DNA of 64,000 nucleotides from Ichthyophis bannanicus. Taxonomy: Eukaryota; Chordata; Amphibia; Gymnophiona; Ichthyophiidae. The position numbers and the translations under genes are program-made. Below the pieces are notes generated by a model that made no database searches, had not been told where the DNA came from, and saw nothing but the letters and a program-made list of their open reading frames with translations. Positions 1 to 11,933 of the stretch are shown here, piece by piece (the stretch's first letter is position 1; each line of letters opens with the position of its first letter). The stretch spans positions 588,959,574 through 589,023,573 of the forward strand of contig CM066036.1 in the NCBI GenBank assembly GCA_033557465.1, in the 5' to 3' direction.

Positions 1-284
1 TCAGTGTGACAAACTTGAAAAGATCATAGGTAGCATATGAAAGCCATACAGGCATATGATTGACTTTCATACCTGCTGGTAATTGTGGATACCAGTGTGC
101 TGATTTCCAGCACTATAAGGTGCCATGTTAGCACCAGCTGTGAAGAAGATATTTTGAACTGTGATTATGGAAAGAAAATGTTTGCCTAATTATCTGCTTG
201 AACTATAACAAAATTATTAGTTATTAATTTCTACGAACACTAGATGGCAGAGTTTTACTGAATTAATGGATCAGAACAATTAAA
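1..284. other. Unassigned AT-rich DNA
   Basis: No open frame, RNA gene or repeat that I recognise. The stretch ends at the terminal inverted repeat of the next element. Confidence 0.5.
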
Positions 285-737
285 GGGGCCCTTTTACTAA
301 AGTGTGTTATGAGGTTGATGTGCGTTTCAGCATGCATTAAGTGCCTCTGCAGTTTTGTGGTAATTGTTACTACGCAGGCAGGACAGTTACCATGCACTGA
401 AAAACATGTTAACCATGCATCGTGTAATGGGGCAGTTTCTGATTAGGCTGGAGTGGAGAGTGGGCATTGATTTACATTGTGGTTAGCATGGACATCAGTA
501 GTGTGCACTAATCATCAATGTTGCACTTATTGTGGGTGTACCTATTACCACCTCAAGAGGTGGCATTAAGTGCACCCATGGTAATTGCCAAGGATCAGAA
601 CATATGCTAGGGGACTTGCCTTCACAGTAACTGTCAGGCACATGCTGGCCATGCCCCCTACAATTACTGTGGTGCAGTGGGGCAATTACTGTGGTGCACT
701 AAGTGCAAAAGAATACTGCACTTTAGTAAAAGGAAAG
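285..737. mobile_element. MITE-like element with TTTTACTAAAGTG ends
   Basis: The left end reads GGGGCCCTTTTACTAAAGTG at about 285-304. The right end is an inverted, slightly decayed copy, CACTTTAGTAAAAGG at about 719-733. There is no coding capacity, so this is a non-autonomous DNA transposon of about 450 bp. The ACTAAA core resembles the ends of the larger Harbinger-like family in this window (starts at 7,118, 19,113 and 37,408). A clean target duplication is not visible, so the exact limits and the superfamily are inferred. Confidence 0.5.
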
Positions 738-1733
738 TATATGCTAACATTTTATGCCTGCTTCTGAGTGGGTATAATGTCTATGCCTCAATCTAGGTGC
801 CATTTCTGTAGGATTTGGGCTAGAATTTTATAAAAACACAGAGGTGTCCATATGTATTCATAAAATAAGTAAAATTTTGGTGCCTTCTTCTTCTCCAAAT
901 CTAGACACCCTGTTACAAAATTAACCTCCACAAGTGCAATGTTTATTGATAAAGTTTGAAAAATATGCTTTATTCAAAGATTGGGTGATTTTTGATAGTG
1001 TTTCTTTGAGTGAGTGCCGAGAAAGTAATGTAAACAGTCAAGAGTTTAGATTGTGGCAGATTTATTATTATTAGAAAAATGAACTTAGGTGTGGAGAAAT
1101 TGAAAATGGTTCATTAAATACAATTTTTCTTTTGCAACTTGTGCCATTGAAAAGGGTTACTAGTTAAGCTGACCACCTCTTAGCCTAAGACAACCTAGGA
1201 AATCAGGAAATGTATTAATTGTTTGAACTTGAAATAAGGATGCTGTCAAACATTCAGCTCTTTGGATTCTACCTCTTTGTTCTCTGATCCACTGCTGTCT
1301 CAGTACCTCTCCTCCAGTCCTGGTTCTTCTACAGCTTGCCCAGCCTGTCCCAACAACAATCTCAATTCCAAAGTAAAAATGTTAATCCCAAAATGGATAA
1401 GCTCCCTGGCTGGGAAGCCTTAGCCTATGCTCCCTGTACAGTTAAGGGGAGACTTTATTCAACAAAGAAAGTCTTTTTTTTAGTTTTCCAGGGTTATTGC
1501 AGGTATAACATTTCCTCTCTCCTAAGGGGTTACCAGGGAAATCTCCCCCTCTATCTGGGAGGTAGTCCCAGGAGAGGTTTGTAGTTCACTCAGTCCATGA
1601 AAATTAGATGCACATATCTCCAATCCCAAAGTCCAACGCTCCCAGCCTCCAAGATCTCTTTCCACTTCCAAATGCTCAGGGATTTGTCACGACAACCTCT
1701 TCTTCCAAAAGATCTTTCTCAGGCTTCAGTAGC
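738..1733. other. Unassigned DNA, possibly the 3' end of the Gmr1-like element
   Basis: No gene recognised. The part from about 1,590 to 1,733 lies directly downstream (minus strand) of the RNase H of the Gmr1-like element and may be its 3' untranslated region or LTR. I could not find a repeated LTR to prove this. Confidence 0.35.
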
Positions 1734-2174
1734 TCAAGCCCTGCTAGCTCTTCTTTTCCTGGATAAATAGTCGGTCTTTATATGCTCGACATCAAAATTA
1801 TAAGCTTGCAAGGATAGGTGCCACTTCTTAAGCCGTGCATTGATTTTCTTCATCTGGTCTGGCCATCCTAAAGGGGCATGATTGGTCACCAGCTTGAAAT
1901 GCCTAACTAGAAGGTAATAATCCAGCGATTTGATAACCCATTGAACAGCCAAACATACTCTCAGTTGTGGAGTATTGCTGTTCCATGTCGGACAGTTTTC
2001 AACTAAGGTGGAAAATGGGTGCTCCTCCCCTCCTATTACCTGGTTTAAGAGGACCCCTACTCCTACTCCGGAAGCGTTCATTTGCAAAATAAATTCCTGC
2101 TGGAAATCTACTTTCTGTAGGAAGGGTTCTTTACATAGGGCCTCATTGAGATGGTTATATGCATAATCTGCCAC
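1734..2174 (-). pseudogene. Gmr1-like RNase H
   Basis: 146-codon open stretch with the Ty3/gypsy RNase H layout. It shows F.LQMNASGVGVGVLL (the first catalytic Asp position reads Asn), GEEHPFSTL, CLAVQWVIKSLDYYL, FKLVTNHAPL (Asp also replaced by Asn), NARLKKWHLSLQAY and an end at DYLSRK. The domain would degrade the RNA strand of the RNA-DNA hybrid. Both key acidic positions seem lost. It lies directly downstream of RT as in all gypsy elements. Confidence 0.75.
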
Positions 2175-2199
2175 CCTAGCCCTGATTAATCTATTGGGT

Positions 2200-3373
2200 A
2201 AGGAGTTTTTTAGTAGAGCTGTAAGGTCAGCAGATAATTCTGAAAAATGTGGTACAAATTATAATAATATCCCACTAGGCCTAAAAAGGCTCATAACCGT
2301 TTCTTAGTTTAAGGAAGTTTTACCTCTTGTATTGTTACTTCTTTGGATTTGCTGTAGGTCCTACCTGTCAAAGAGACTGACAGACCATGGTTAAGTATTA
2401 TATCCCAAACAGGACCATACCTAGCCCTGTGTGAGCGGTGCGGCCGCACAGTGTGCAAAGGCTTAAGGGGCGCATTTCAGCTGTCTGCCATTACCTGCTG
2501 CCGCCACTTTTTCTTCACTCAGCGGTGGCAGGCAACGGCAGACAGCTGAAATGCGCCCCTTAAGCATTCTTGCGGCACTCGAAACAGGTCAGGTCTCTCC
2601 CTCCTCTGATGCGACATCAGAGCAAGGAGGGACATATCTGTTTAGAATGCCGGTGACTGCACATCAGGCGCACCTTTTCTCTCCTGCTGCCATCCAGAAA
2701 GTGGCTGGATGGAGGTACGGGGGGGGGGGGGGGAGCGCACCCAATGTACAAGTCACACAGGGCGTGATTAATGCTTGATCCCAAGTATTGGAAAAGATGA
2801 TCACGCCATCCAGATAAGCCCATGCATATGTTAAGTGTGGCCTCAATACTTGATTAATAATTCTTTGAAATGTTGCAGAGGCTCCATGGAAACCAAAGGG
2901 AAGCACCTCAAAATGGTACAGATCCTGACGTATAACAAAGGCTGTCTTTTCCTTTGATTTTTCTTCTACGGTAGACAAGAAGTGGGCTCACTCCAACTGC
3001 TCTACCAACTTGTGCACCCTAGGTATGGGGTACACATCAAACTGGGAAATGGCATTGACTCCCCTAAAATCCACACAAAACCTCGTGGACCCATCATGTT
3101 TTGGGACCAGTAGTATGGGGCTGACCCACTCGCTGTTGGATTCCTCGACTATCCCCGATCATAGCATTTCTGCTACTCCCCATTCCACTTCATTTTCTTT
3201 GCTTCATAGAACCAATAGGGCTTTTGTCTAACCACATTCCTAGGGATGGTATCTATCCCATGGAAGTCCACATGAGTGTGACCCGGAAAAGGAGAGAACA
3301 CATCTTGAAATTGATGTATCATGTGATTTAGCTGCAACTTCTGTTGGGGTTGGTTTGTTAATGGGTTGGTCAT
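2200..3373 (-). pseudogene. Gmr1-like reverse transcriptase, interrupted
   Basis: The start of the RT domain is at 3,373-3,173, with a DVFS element followed by a HxIDT-type beginning and VVRQKPY. Palm motifs follow at 2,978-2,763: FEVLPFG, ATFQRIIN and YLDGVIIFS, where the last is the catalytic loop with its second Asp replaced by Gly (DD expected). The frame then runs into a 338-bp DNA transposon (2,425-2,762). Beyond the insertion the connection region resumes with an AFLGLVGYY segment near 2,270. The missing catalytic Asp, several stops and the insertion make it inactive. Confidence 0.7.
2425..2762. mobile_element. Small DNA transposon inside the Gmr1-like RT
   Basis: Ends in inverted repeats CCCTGTGTGA (2,425-2,434) and TCACACAGGG (2,753-2,762), perhaps one base longer on each side. 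Inside is a strong hairpin: the arm at 2,461-2,505 is mirrored at 2,522-2,565. A poly-G tract sits near 2,719-2,733. RT coding sequence continues on both sides, so it is an insertion. No target duplication is clear and the superfamily is unknown. Confidence 0.55.
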
Positions 3374-3449
3374 CTCTCACAGTTCCCAGATCATGGCCCA
3401 GGTCCTCTCCCTTATCCTCCACTACCTCACTAATCAACCCCTCTTGGCT

Positions 3450-4432
3450 TACCCATGGCTTCAGCATGTTTACATTGAACACCTGGTTCTTTCCATGGCC
3501 TTGATCAATTTCATACATCACAGGATCTAATCATCTTCTCATTGCAAATGGGCCCCTCCATTTGGCCAATAACTTATTGGCAGAGGCAGGTATCAATGCT
3601 AATACTTGGTCCTGGAGCTAGAACTCTCTTTTTCTAGCTCCCTGATCATAGTATAGTTTCTGGTGGGTCTGGGCTACTTTTAAATTTTCTCTTGCAACTT
3701 TCCCCATCACAGCTAATTCCTTCCTTAGCTGTTGTAAATACTCAGGTATGGAAGTGGTCTCTCTTTCCTCACCCACCCAGGCTTCCTTTACCATTTCCAA
3801 GAAACCCCGAGGTTGGCGGACAAAAATTAATTCAAATGGAGATAACCCCAAGGAAGCTTGAGATACCTCCCTGTAGGCGAACAAAATGTAGGGAATGATC
3901 GTGTCCCATTCATTGCTATCCTTCCCCGACCATTTTTTGACCATCAAGATTAAACTTTAGTTGAACCTTTCCACCAGGCCATCTGTCTGCAGATGGTAGG
4001 CAGCAGTTCTTTAATGTTTGATTCCAAGCATCTTAAATATCTCTACAGAAGAGTGAAGGACAAGAAATTAGTCCCTCTGTCAGTTAGGACCTCTTGTGGG
4101 AACCCCACCTGTCAAAAAATTGCCAATAACCCTCGGACTATTCTTCATGTAGTTGTTCTTCCCATGGGAATCACCCAGGGATATCTGGTGGTATAATCTA
4201 TCATAGCTAAGATGTACTGATATACACTGGTGCTCTTATCCAAGGGCCCGACAATATCTACAGCTAATCTATCTAGGGGTTGCTCCATAAAGGGCAATGG
4301 GATGAGAGAGGTACTTTCTGAGGAACTTTCTGACATTCGGGACATAACTGACAATAGTCTCTCACATCCTGGTAGAGGCCTGGCCAAAAGAACTGGGCTA
4401 TAAGCCTGTACATGGGACATACACCCTGTCAT
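3450..4432 (-). pseudogene. Gmr1-like integrase, broken
   Basis: Retroelement integrase inserts the cDNA copy into the chromosome. From the upstream end the minus strand shows a zinc-finger remnant (a CPEC cysteine pair, visible in a neighbouring frame near 4,330). Next come the DRLAVDIVGPL segment with the first catalytic Asp (about 4,250) and the IDYTTRYP segment. The late core and C-terminal part follow at 3,947-3,618, with FAYREV, LGLSPFEL and a basic end. A GPY-like tail with NMLKPW lies near 3,470. A frameshift near 4,305 and stops between 4,145 and 3,947 separate the pieces. Its place before RT is the diagnostic oddity of this element. Confidence 0.7.
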
Positions 4433-5590
4433 AGACCCTCAATTTTTTTTAATTTGTCATTGTGTTTCAGTCAAGTTCCAAAACAAATAAAAAGCTTTCT
4501 AAATTCAGCTTCCTCCTGTGATGTTTTCAGGAGAGCAGAAACATTCAAACTGTCTGCCAGAATTAGCCTCTTCTGGGCCCTCTTTTGAAGATTTTATTGT
4601 CTTGTAGGAAATTTATAGACCTTACACAGTTAAGACAACTCTGAGTCATGAAGAGCTTCTCAAATGATATCAAGATAATATTTAGCCTGAACAAATGTAC
4701 TAAGGTGACCTTCCTTCGAGGAAATTAAGCAAAACTGAAAACATCTCTGACTGATGATTGAAATGTAAAGGAACTTGAGCAGTAAGGTATATTTTAAATA
4801 TCTAGGATTAGAAGAAGGTGCAACAACCAATCACAAATCGCTGAGAGAAAAGATCATCAAAGGATGCTACAGGTTATGAAAAGTGCTTTAACAGTGCAGA
4901 ATAGATACAAGGCATCAATCAGCTTGCAAACCCTGCACTATCATTTAGCTTTGGTTCATAGTCAGGCCACAGAAACAACCAATGGGATATAAGAACAAAA
5001 AAACCTCCATGCTCACCAGCTAATCTATAAGAACCAGAATATATGCTGAGATTGTGTAAGTGTCACGGTCGACAGGGATCAAACCTATGATCCTGGAGAA
5101 CTGATGCTGGAGGCTACAGCAAAGCTATTGAGACCATATTTGTCCAGTAAACCTGAGGGATGTAAACATGACTGATAGCTTCTCACTGGGCCATTAAAAT
5201 GTGTATTCTAAATTAAGATCAAGATATAAGTCAGGAAGATACAGCTTTGCTAATATAGCAGCCTACTTGGAGTTTGTCCTGTGGAACCTCTATTTGTCTG
5301 GCCCCTCCCTAGTTCTGTATCTTTCTCCCATCTTCTGCCTCCTGTATGCAGGTTTGCTGCTGCTACTATTAGGGCATTCACCCCAGATGGCTTCCCTTCA
5401 GAGGGTAGTTCCCATAGTTTCTGCCCTTTGTCACACTCAGATGGAATGTACAACAAAATTTGAGAAATAAAACTATAAATTAATTTCCTCTTGAACTAAA
5501 CAAAAACGCAAAGATTTTAGCAATGCACATTTCCCAGAGCTAACATATTCCAGTTAATAAATTCAAAATAAAAAAGTATTCTTCTACATT
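4433..5590. other. Unassigned DNA
   Basis: No gag, protease or other coding region was recognised, although the 5' part of the Gmr1-like element should lie on this side. Short open frames near 5,200-5,470 show no domain and no codon pattern that I trust. Confidence 0.4.
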
Positions 5591-6440
5591 TTGTTGTTTG
5601 GGAATTTTATTTTTCAGTTGCAATTGCTCCAGTCACTTTCTTCTGGTTTCTTTGTGTCTTCGGCTAACTCTCCATTGTCTGCTGTCCATTTGTCCTTTAT
5701 TCTCTCTTCTAGTTTTTTTCCATTCTCTCTCTACATCTGCTTTCTTTCTGTTTTTTTCATCCACTCAAATTTCACCCTTCCATCCTCAATCCCCACTTAC
5801 TCTCCAAATACCCAGCCAATCATAGATTTTTCTTCCCTCCCACAAAAAATATCTTTTCTGCTCTCCATCCTCATTCCCCCAGCCCCATCCCCTTCTAATC
5901 CTCCCTCAGTATCAGCTCTCTTCTAGTTCTAGCCCCACCCAGCATCTGCTCCCTTCTAGTCCCATTCTTCCATCCCCCCACATCAACCCATTTCCAGTCC
6001 TAACCCCCATCAGCCATTTCCAGTCCTGTCCTAGACCATCTGCCCATTTTCAGTCCAAGCCCCTCATCAGCCCATTTCCATTCCTAGACCCCCATCAGTC
6101 ATTTCCAGTCCTATCCTAGCCTCCCATCAGCCCATTTCCAGTCCAAGCCCCCCATCAGCCATTTCCAGTCCCATCCTAGCTCCCCATCAGCCCATTTCCA
6201 GTCCAAGGTCTTCCCATCAGCCATTTCCAATCCTAGCCCTCCCATCAGCTATTCCCAGTCCTATTCCAGCCCTCCATCAGCCCATTTTCATTCCTAGCCC
6301 CCCCCATCAAACATTTCCAGTCCTATCCCAGCTTCCCATCAGCCCATTTCCAGTCCAAGCCCTGCATCAGCCCATTTTCAGTCTTATCCTTTCCCCCTAT
6401 CAGCCCATTTCCAATCCTAGCCCCTCCATCAGACACACTT
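5591..6440. repeat. Pyrimidine/C-rich tract with minisatellite
   Basis: A pyrimidine-rich stretch (5,591-5,950) leads into an imperfect tandem repeat (about 5,960-6,435). Its core is CCCATCAGCCCATTTCCAGTCC, alternating with shorter variants, about 27-32 bases per unit and roughly 15 units. Open frames across it are low-complexity and are not believed to be genes. Confidence 0.75.
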
Positions 6441-7117
6441 GCATACAGCAACCAACCAATGCTGTAACCACAAAAAGGGAACTCAACTACTGCAATCCAG
6501 GCCCATAAAGAAAAAAAAGCAAGCACACTACATCCCTTTCAAAAGGAAACAGAAAAAAAAGAAAGTTTCCCCACCCATGATACCCTCAAAGCATTCACAC
6601 ATCGACTCCAACACCACTATACACTCGCAACTACAGCTCACACAGACCATACATCCATCCGTGCCCACACTCCCACCCCAACCCACCCTCTCCATCCTGA
6701 GGAATGAAATAGTTAAAAGCTCATTTAATTCTTATTAAATTACTAACTGCAGGTTACTGTTAGAAGCCTAATGTAACTGCAGGGCTTGTATATGTACATG
6801 CTTAAAAATGATGTTAGGCAAAAGCAGAAATAAATGTCTGTTAGACCACGATGAGCCTTGCTAGAGGCAGGAAAAGGGAACACAAGATGTTGGATATTAG
6901 TCAAGAGTCCATAACAACTTGCTTGGTCATGGTGATGGGACATAAGCTCTGTGAACTAGCCAATAGGAATAAGAATAGGGATGTTGCTAGCCAGAGAAAT
7001 AGAAACGTTGCTGTTAAAATATATTTCTAGACTAGACGAGAAATAATCAGTCTGCAGTGCCAGCTCCTGGCACCTTTTAATTCAGTTTGCTTAGCATCTG
7101 TACTTTTTTAAATCTAA
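6441..7117. other. Unassigned DNA
   Basis: No recognisable gene. It ends at the TAA that precedes the transposon end at 7,118. Confidence 0.4.
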
Positions 7118-9050
7118 GGGGTATGTTTACTAAACGGCGGTAAAGGAGCAAGTGTGCCGTTAGCGGGTTATAACTGTGCATGTGCACACTTAGCGTGTGC
7201 AAAAAGGCAGTTTAGCGGGTGCTAAAGGCACCAGCAGCGTAAAATGCCCTGTGGGTGGAGAGAAGGCATGCACGGGGTGGAGAGTGGGGTCAATGGGCGG
7301 GGAGTGGGCAGGAACAAGACTTGTTCCCTTAACGCAGGCACCTTAATGGCAGGAACCCTAACGCAATTCAAAACCTGGCAGAAAGGGTGATTTTTGAGGA
7401 GAGAGAGCCTATTTTACATCTGCAATGTGATGCACAGAGAGGGGAGCCTAAACGAGTGATAGCAGTGCTCCATTAGCAGCAACAGCAGTATGAAAGGGCA
7501 CAATGCAATGGGGGCTGCTGGCACACAGGAGGGACCAGGCAGCTGCCTAGATGGCACATATGAACATAAGACTACAAAATATGCCAAATTGTGTCAGACC
7601 AAGGTCCATCATACCCAGTATCCTGTGTCCAACAGTGCACAATCTAGCAGTTTCCCCAGAAGTCACCTAGTTTCCCCAGAAGTCACCCCTAGCAGTTTCC
7701 CCAGAAGTCACCCAGCATCCCCAATAATTGTAATGGAGCAAGCAGTGCATAGTTCGGATCCTGTTTAGCAATGGTTTATGGACCGTAACCCAGGAACCCG
7801 TCCAAACTTTTTTAAACCCAGTTACTCTGACAGCTTTTGCCACATCCTCCAGTAATGGATTGCACAGTTTGATTACGCGTTGACTGAAAAAATATTTTCA
7901 CCTAGAAGACCCAAATGGGTTACACTAGCTGCATTGCAGGTCCCCTAGTCTGTCCACATTCTAATGGCATAAAAAAGTGACCTATGTTTACCTGTTACAC
8001 TCCAGTCAATAATCTATAGACCTTTATCATATCTCCCCTCAGCCGTCTCTTCCCCAGGTTGAAAAGCCCCAATCTTTTTAGTCTCTCCACAAAGGGGTAT
8101 TCTGCCATCCGCAGAACCATCTGTGATATTTGTCATGATCCCACAGTGACAGTGGCAGCACACATTCCTGCTACTGCTGCGGAAAGGCAATGTGCCACAT
8201 AGGGTGGTCCAAGGGTCCTAACACCCCAGGCAGAGATCTATGCTGCCTCCTCCTCCTGCTGCTGCAGAACCCAGCTATGGGGGAAGAGTCTGATAGATTT
8301 TGTAACCCTCCAGGTAGCTGGAAAATGCAGGTGACTGGGGAAATACTACAGCAGTGGCTGCCATCCTCCCCACGAGATGTATCGGTGGCAGGCAGTGATG
8401 GCGCCCCTGCATGGGTCGCTGGTGGGGGGATTGCATAGCCATCCATGTGTGCCACTGCCCCCTCCATCAGGACCTTTTGCCCAAGGTGCCCGCCAAACCC
8501 GCATATTTAACATGATGGGACTGCGACCACCACCACTGAAAGTGTATGGACATGTCTGCATGGTGGGGTGTTGGTGGTGGTGTGGGAAGTGGCACCAGCC
8601 TTCAGCAGACAGAAGACTTGTCCTGGTCGTGTGCACCATGTGCATTGCAGCATCTGCCAAAGGTCAGCTGAAGAGAAGCATGTCAGCAACAGGAGCTGCT
8701 ATCCCTATAAGGCAGCTCTGTGGCAACACACACAATTGGTGTGTGTAACTGTGCAGAAGGTCACAGGGTCAGGTCCCTCCTGGGTTTTCTGTATTGCATA
8801 TTCCTGTCGAAAATGTTTGGCTGATAATGTAGGTACAGCTCCAGCATATACAACTCTCAAGGAGATGGCCAGCAAGGGTGTAAACACCCACCAGATGCAC
8901 TGACTGGCTCCTCTATCCACAGATGGTTGGAGGCTAATAGCACACGGTAATATAGCACTGCAAACGGTGCACAAGTTATCAATCTGTGGTAAGGGCAAGG
9001 CACGGTAATATAGCATGTGCAAACAGAGCACACTTTATCAGTCCTTGAGC
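7118..9050 (+). mobile_element. Harbinger-like element, left-end fragment
   Basis: Begins GGGGTATGTTTACTAAAC directly after TAA. It matches over long stretches the element that starts at 19,113: the shared GGAGCAAGTGT start, the block around GGGTCAATGGG, an embedded CR1 3' fragment, then the GGCAGGCAGTGATGG and CCATGTGTGCCACTGCCCC blocks. The right end is not reached, because a CR1-like LINE begins near 9,060. No transposase is visible. Harbinger assignment rests on TAA/TTA target duplications in the family. Confidence 0.6.
7557..8135 (-). mobile_element. CR1-like LINE 3' fragment carried inside the Harbinger-like element
   Basis: On the minus strand it ends with the typical CR1 3' tail (ACCTTGGTCTGACACA then GGCATA). 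It aligns by eye with 61,822-62,340 of the LINE at the right edge of the window. It covers the last part of ORF2 and the 3' end only. A homologous fragment sits at the same relative place in the element at 19,113, so the two were probably amplified together. Confidence 0.65.
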
Positions 9051-9059
9051 TGACATTGA

Positions 9060-11933
9060 GACAGGAGTGTCAAGCAGGAATGCCAACCAAAGGAGATAGA
9101 GCAGATTTTAAACTAGATAATAGGGCAAAGAGTGCATGGTTCTGAAGAATGTATCCTTGAAGGATACTACCAAAAGCAGAGAGGTTCCAAAAAAGAGTAA
9201 AGTAGCCCAAATGCCCTTGAGTATGCAGCAGACAGAGCTTAAAGATTCCAAATTACCCATGCCTATCAATAGCCAGGTTAATATGAATAAAATACAGTCT
9301 CTAAAATTTTTGTATGCAAATGCTAGGAGTCTAAAAAATAAGATGGGAGAGTTAGAATATATAGCACTAAATGAGAGGTTAGATATGATTGGAATCTCAG
9401 AGACATGGTGGAAGGAGGACAATCAGTGGGACACTGTGATACCTGGGTACAAACTATATCGTAATGATAGAGCTGATCAAATTGGTGGAGGGGTTGCTCT
9501 CTATGTTAGAGAGGGCATTGATTCAGAAAGGATTCAAGTTTTGCAGGAAACAAAATTCACTGTAGAATCTCTATGGATTGAAATTTCATGTAAAAAGGGG
9601 AAGGCGATGGCAGTGGGGGTGTACTATCGACTGCCTGGCCAGAATGAACAAATGGATGATGAAATGCTCAAATAAATCAAGGAAGCTAACAAAAGTTACA
9701 GCACAGTAATAATAATGGGTGATTTCAATTACCCCGGTATCGACTGGGTCAATGTCACTGCAGGACATGCTAGGGAGATAAAGTTCCTAGATGAAATAAA
9801 TGACTGCTTCTTGGAGCAGCTGGTTCATGAACCAACCAGAGGGGAAGCCATATTGGAGCTAGTCCTTAGTGGAACACCAGATCTGGTGCAAGAAATAAGG
9901 GTGTTGGGGCCACTTGACTATAGTGATCACAGCATGATCGCATTTGAATTAATTAGTAGAGGAGGGATGGTAAGGAAATCCATAGTACTACCTTTAACTT
10001 TCGAAAGGGAGACTATGATAAAATGAGGAAAATAGTTAAGAAAAAACTAAAAGGAGCAGTTGCAAAGGTTAAAGACTTTCATCAAGCTTGGGTGTTGTTG
10101 AAAAATACTATCTTGGAAGCCCAGACCAGCTGTATTCCACGCTTTAAGAAAAGTGTAAGGAAGTAAAAAAAACCTGCCAGCATGGTTTAAAGGTGAGGTC
10201 AGAGAGGCTGTTGTTGCCAAAAAAGCATCTTTCAGGAAATGGAAAAAAGAGCCAACTGACGAAAACTGGAAACAGCACAAGCACTGGCAAGTTAAATGCA
10301 GGCAAAGGGAGAATTAGAGAAGAAGCTTGCTGCAGAAGAAAAATGGGTAATAAAGACTTTTTTAAGAACTGTACATTCGTAGCAAAAAATCTGTGAGAGA
10401 GTCAGTTGGTCATTAGATGATAAGTGGGTTAAAGGGGCACTAAGAGGCGACAAGGCGATAGCGGAGAGACTGAATGAATTCTTTGCTTCGGTCTTTACTG
10501 AGGAAGATGTAGGGATGTTACCCATGACTGAAGTGATATTTAAAGATGCGGAAGAATTGAAGGAAATATCGATACATCGGGAAGATGTATTACAACTATT
10601 TGATAAACTGAAGAGTAGCTAATCACCTGGACCAGATGGGTGTTGAAAGAACTGAAATATGAGATTGCAGACCTGCTATTAGTAATCTGTGAACTATCAG
10701 TAAAATCATCTGTATTACCTTAAGATTGGAGGATGGCGAACGTAATACCAATTTTTGAAAAGGGTTCCAGGGGTTATCCGGGAAACTACAGACCGGTGAG
10801 CCTGTCGTTAGTACTGGGAAAAATGGTAGAAACCATCATAAAGAACAAAATTGCTGAACATGTAGATAGTCATGGCTTAATGGGAGATAGCCAACATGGC
10901 TTTAGACAAGGAAGATCTTGTCTTACTAATCTGTTATGTTTTTTTGAAGGTGTGAATAAACAGGTAGACAAAGGTGAGTCGGTTGATACAGTGTATTTGG
11001 ACTTTCAGAATGCCTTTGACAAGGTCCCTCATCAGAGGCTTTTGGCAAAACTAAAGAGTCATGGGATAGGAGGCAGTGTACTATTGTGGATCAGGAACTG
11101 GTTAAAAGATTGAAAGCAGAGGGTAGGGCTAAATGGCCAATTTTCCCAATGGAGAAAGGTGAATAGTGGTGTACCCCAGAGATCTGTGCTGGGTCCGCTG
11201 CTTTTTGACATATTCATAAATGACCTGGAAAAGGGAATAACAAGTAAGGTTATCAAATTTGCAGATGCACAAAACTATCTAAAGTTGTTAAAACCCATGA
11301 GCATTGTGGAAAATTGCTAGAGGATCTTGATAAATTGGAAGACTGGGCATCAAAATGGCAGATGAAATTTAATGTGGACAAGTGCAAAGTTATGCACCTA
11401 GGGAAGAACAACCCAAACTATGGTTACATGATGCAAGGTTCTACATTAGGAACCACCACCCAGGAAAAAGATGTAAGTTTCATTGTGGATAACATGTTAA
11501 AACCCTCTGCTCAGTATGCAGCGGCGGCCAAGAGAGCAAATAGAATGCTAGGTATCATAAGGAAAGGAATAGAAAATAAAACAAAGGATATTATAATGCC
11601 TCTGTATCATTCCATGGTGCGACTGCACCTTGAATATTGTGTGCAATTCTGGTTGCCGTATCTTAAAAATGCTATAGTGTTATTAGAAAAGGTTCAGAGA
11701 AGAGCCACCAAAATGGTAAAGGGGATGGAAGGATACCTCTATGAAGAGAGGCTAAAAAGGTTAGGGCTCTTTAACCTGGAAAAGAGACGACTGAGGGGAG
11801 ATATGATAGAAGTCTATAAATTATTGAACGGAGTGGAACGGGTAAACGTAGATCGATTGTTTACTTTATCAGAATATAGAAAGACTAGGGGACATGCAAT
11901 GAAGCTACAGGGTAAACTATTTAATACAAATAA
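9060..11933 (+). mobile_element. CR1-like LINE, broken, 3' end cut by a DNA transposon
   Basis: Plus-strand non-LTR retrotransposon with an endonuclease region (9,136-10,026) followed by RT and a C-terminal domain (about 10,400-11,933). It is the same family as the LINE at 61,822-64,000. Several stops and frameshifts make it inactive. At 11,931-11,933 the sequence TAA is followed by the end of a Harbinger-like element that replaces the remaining 3' end. The missing LINE tail was not found further right. Confidence 0.85.
9136..10026 (+). pseudogene. CR1-like LINE endonuclease region
   Basis: Apurinic-endonuclease-like domain that nicks target DNA for target-primed reverse transcription. Motifs in order: NARSLKNK (about 9,320), ISETWW (9,395), GGGVALYVREG (9,487), YYRLPGQ (9,622), GDFNYPGIDW (9,718), EPTRGEA (9,832) and SDHSMI (9,922). 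A stop at about 9,673 splits the frame after residue 179. The order and spacing of the catalytic motifs are those of CR1/L2 ORF2. Confidence 0.85.

Larger units (their letters stand above)
1734..4432 (-). mobile_element. Decayed Ty3/gypsy element with integrase upstream of RT (Gmr1-like)
   Basis: Read on the minus strand the domains run integrase (4,432-3,618), a GPY-type tail (about 3,520-3,450), RT start (3,373-3,173), RT palm (2,978-2,763), RT connection (about 2,424-2,200) and RNase H (2,174-1,734). The proteins are of the Ty3/gypsy type (motifs such as DRLAVDIVGPL, VNMLKPW, FEVLPFG and YLDGVIIF). Normal Ty3/gypsy order is RT-RNase H-integrase. Integrase first is known from the Gmr1-like group described in cod and other deuterostomes. 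The element is broken by frameshifts and stops, interrupted by a small DNA transposon at 2,425-2,762, and no gag or LTR was found. Assembly rearrangement is an alternative, but all segments lie on one strand in consecutive order. Confidence 0.75.

Noticed and set aside
5591..5926. 111-codon hydrophobic, serine-rich frame
   Set aside because: Lies on a pyrimidine tract next to a minisatellite. Composition explains both the openness and the hydrophobicity.
8171..9031. Several overlapping 80-120 codon frames on both strands
   Set aside because: They lie in non-coding Harbinger-like sequence shared with 20,050-20,600, where the same frames are not kept.
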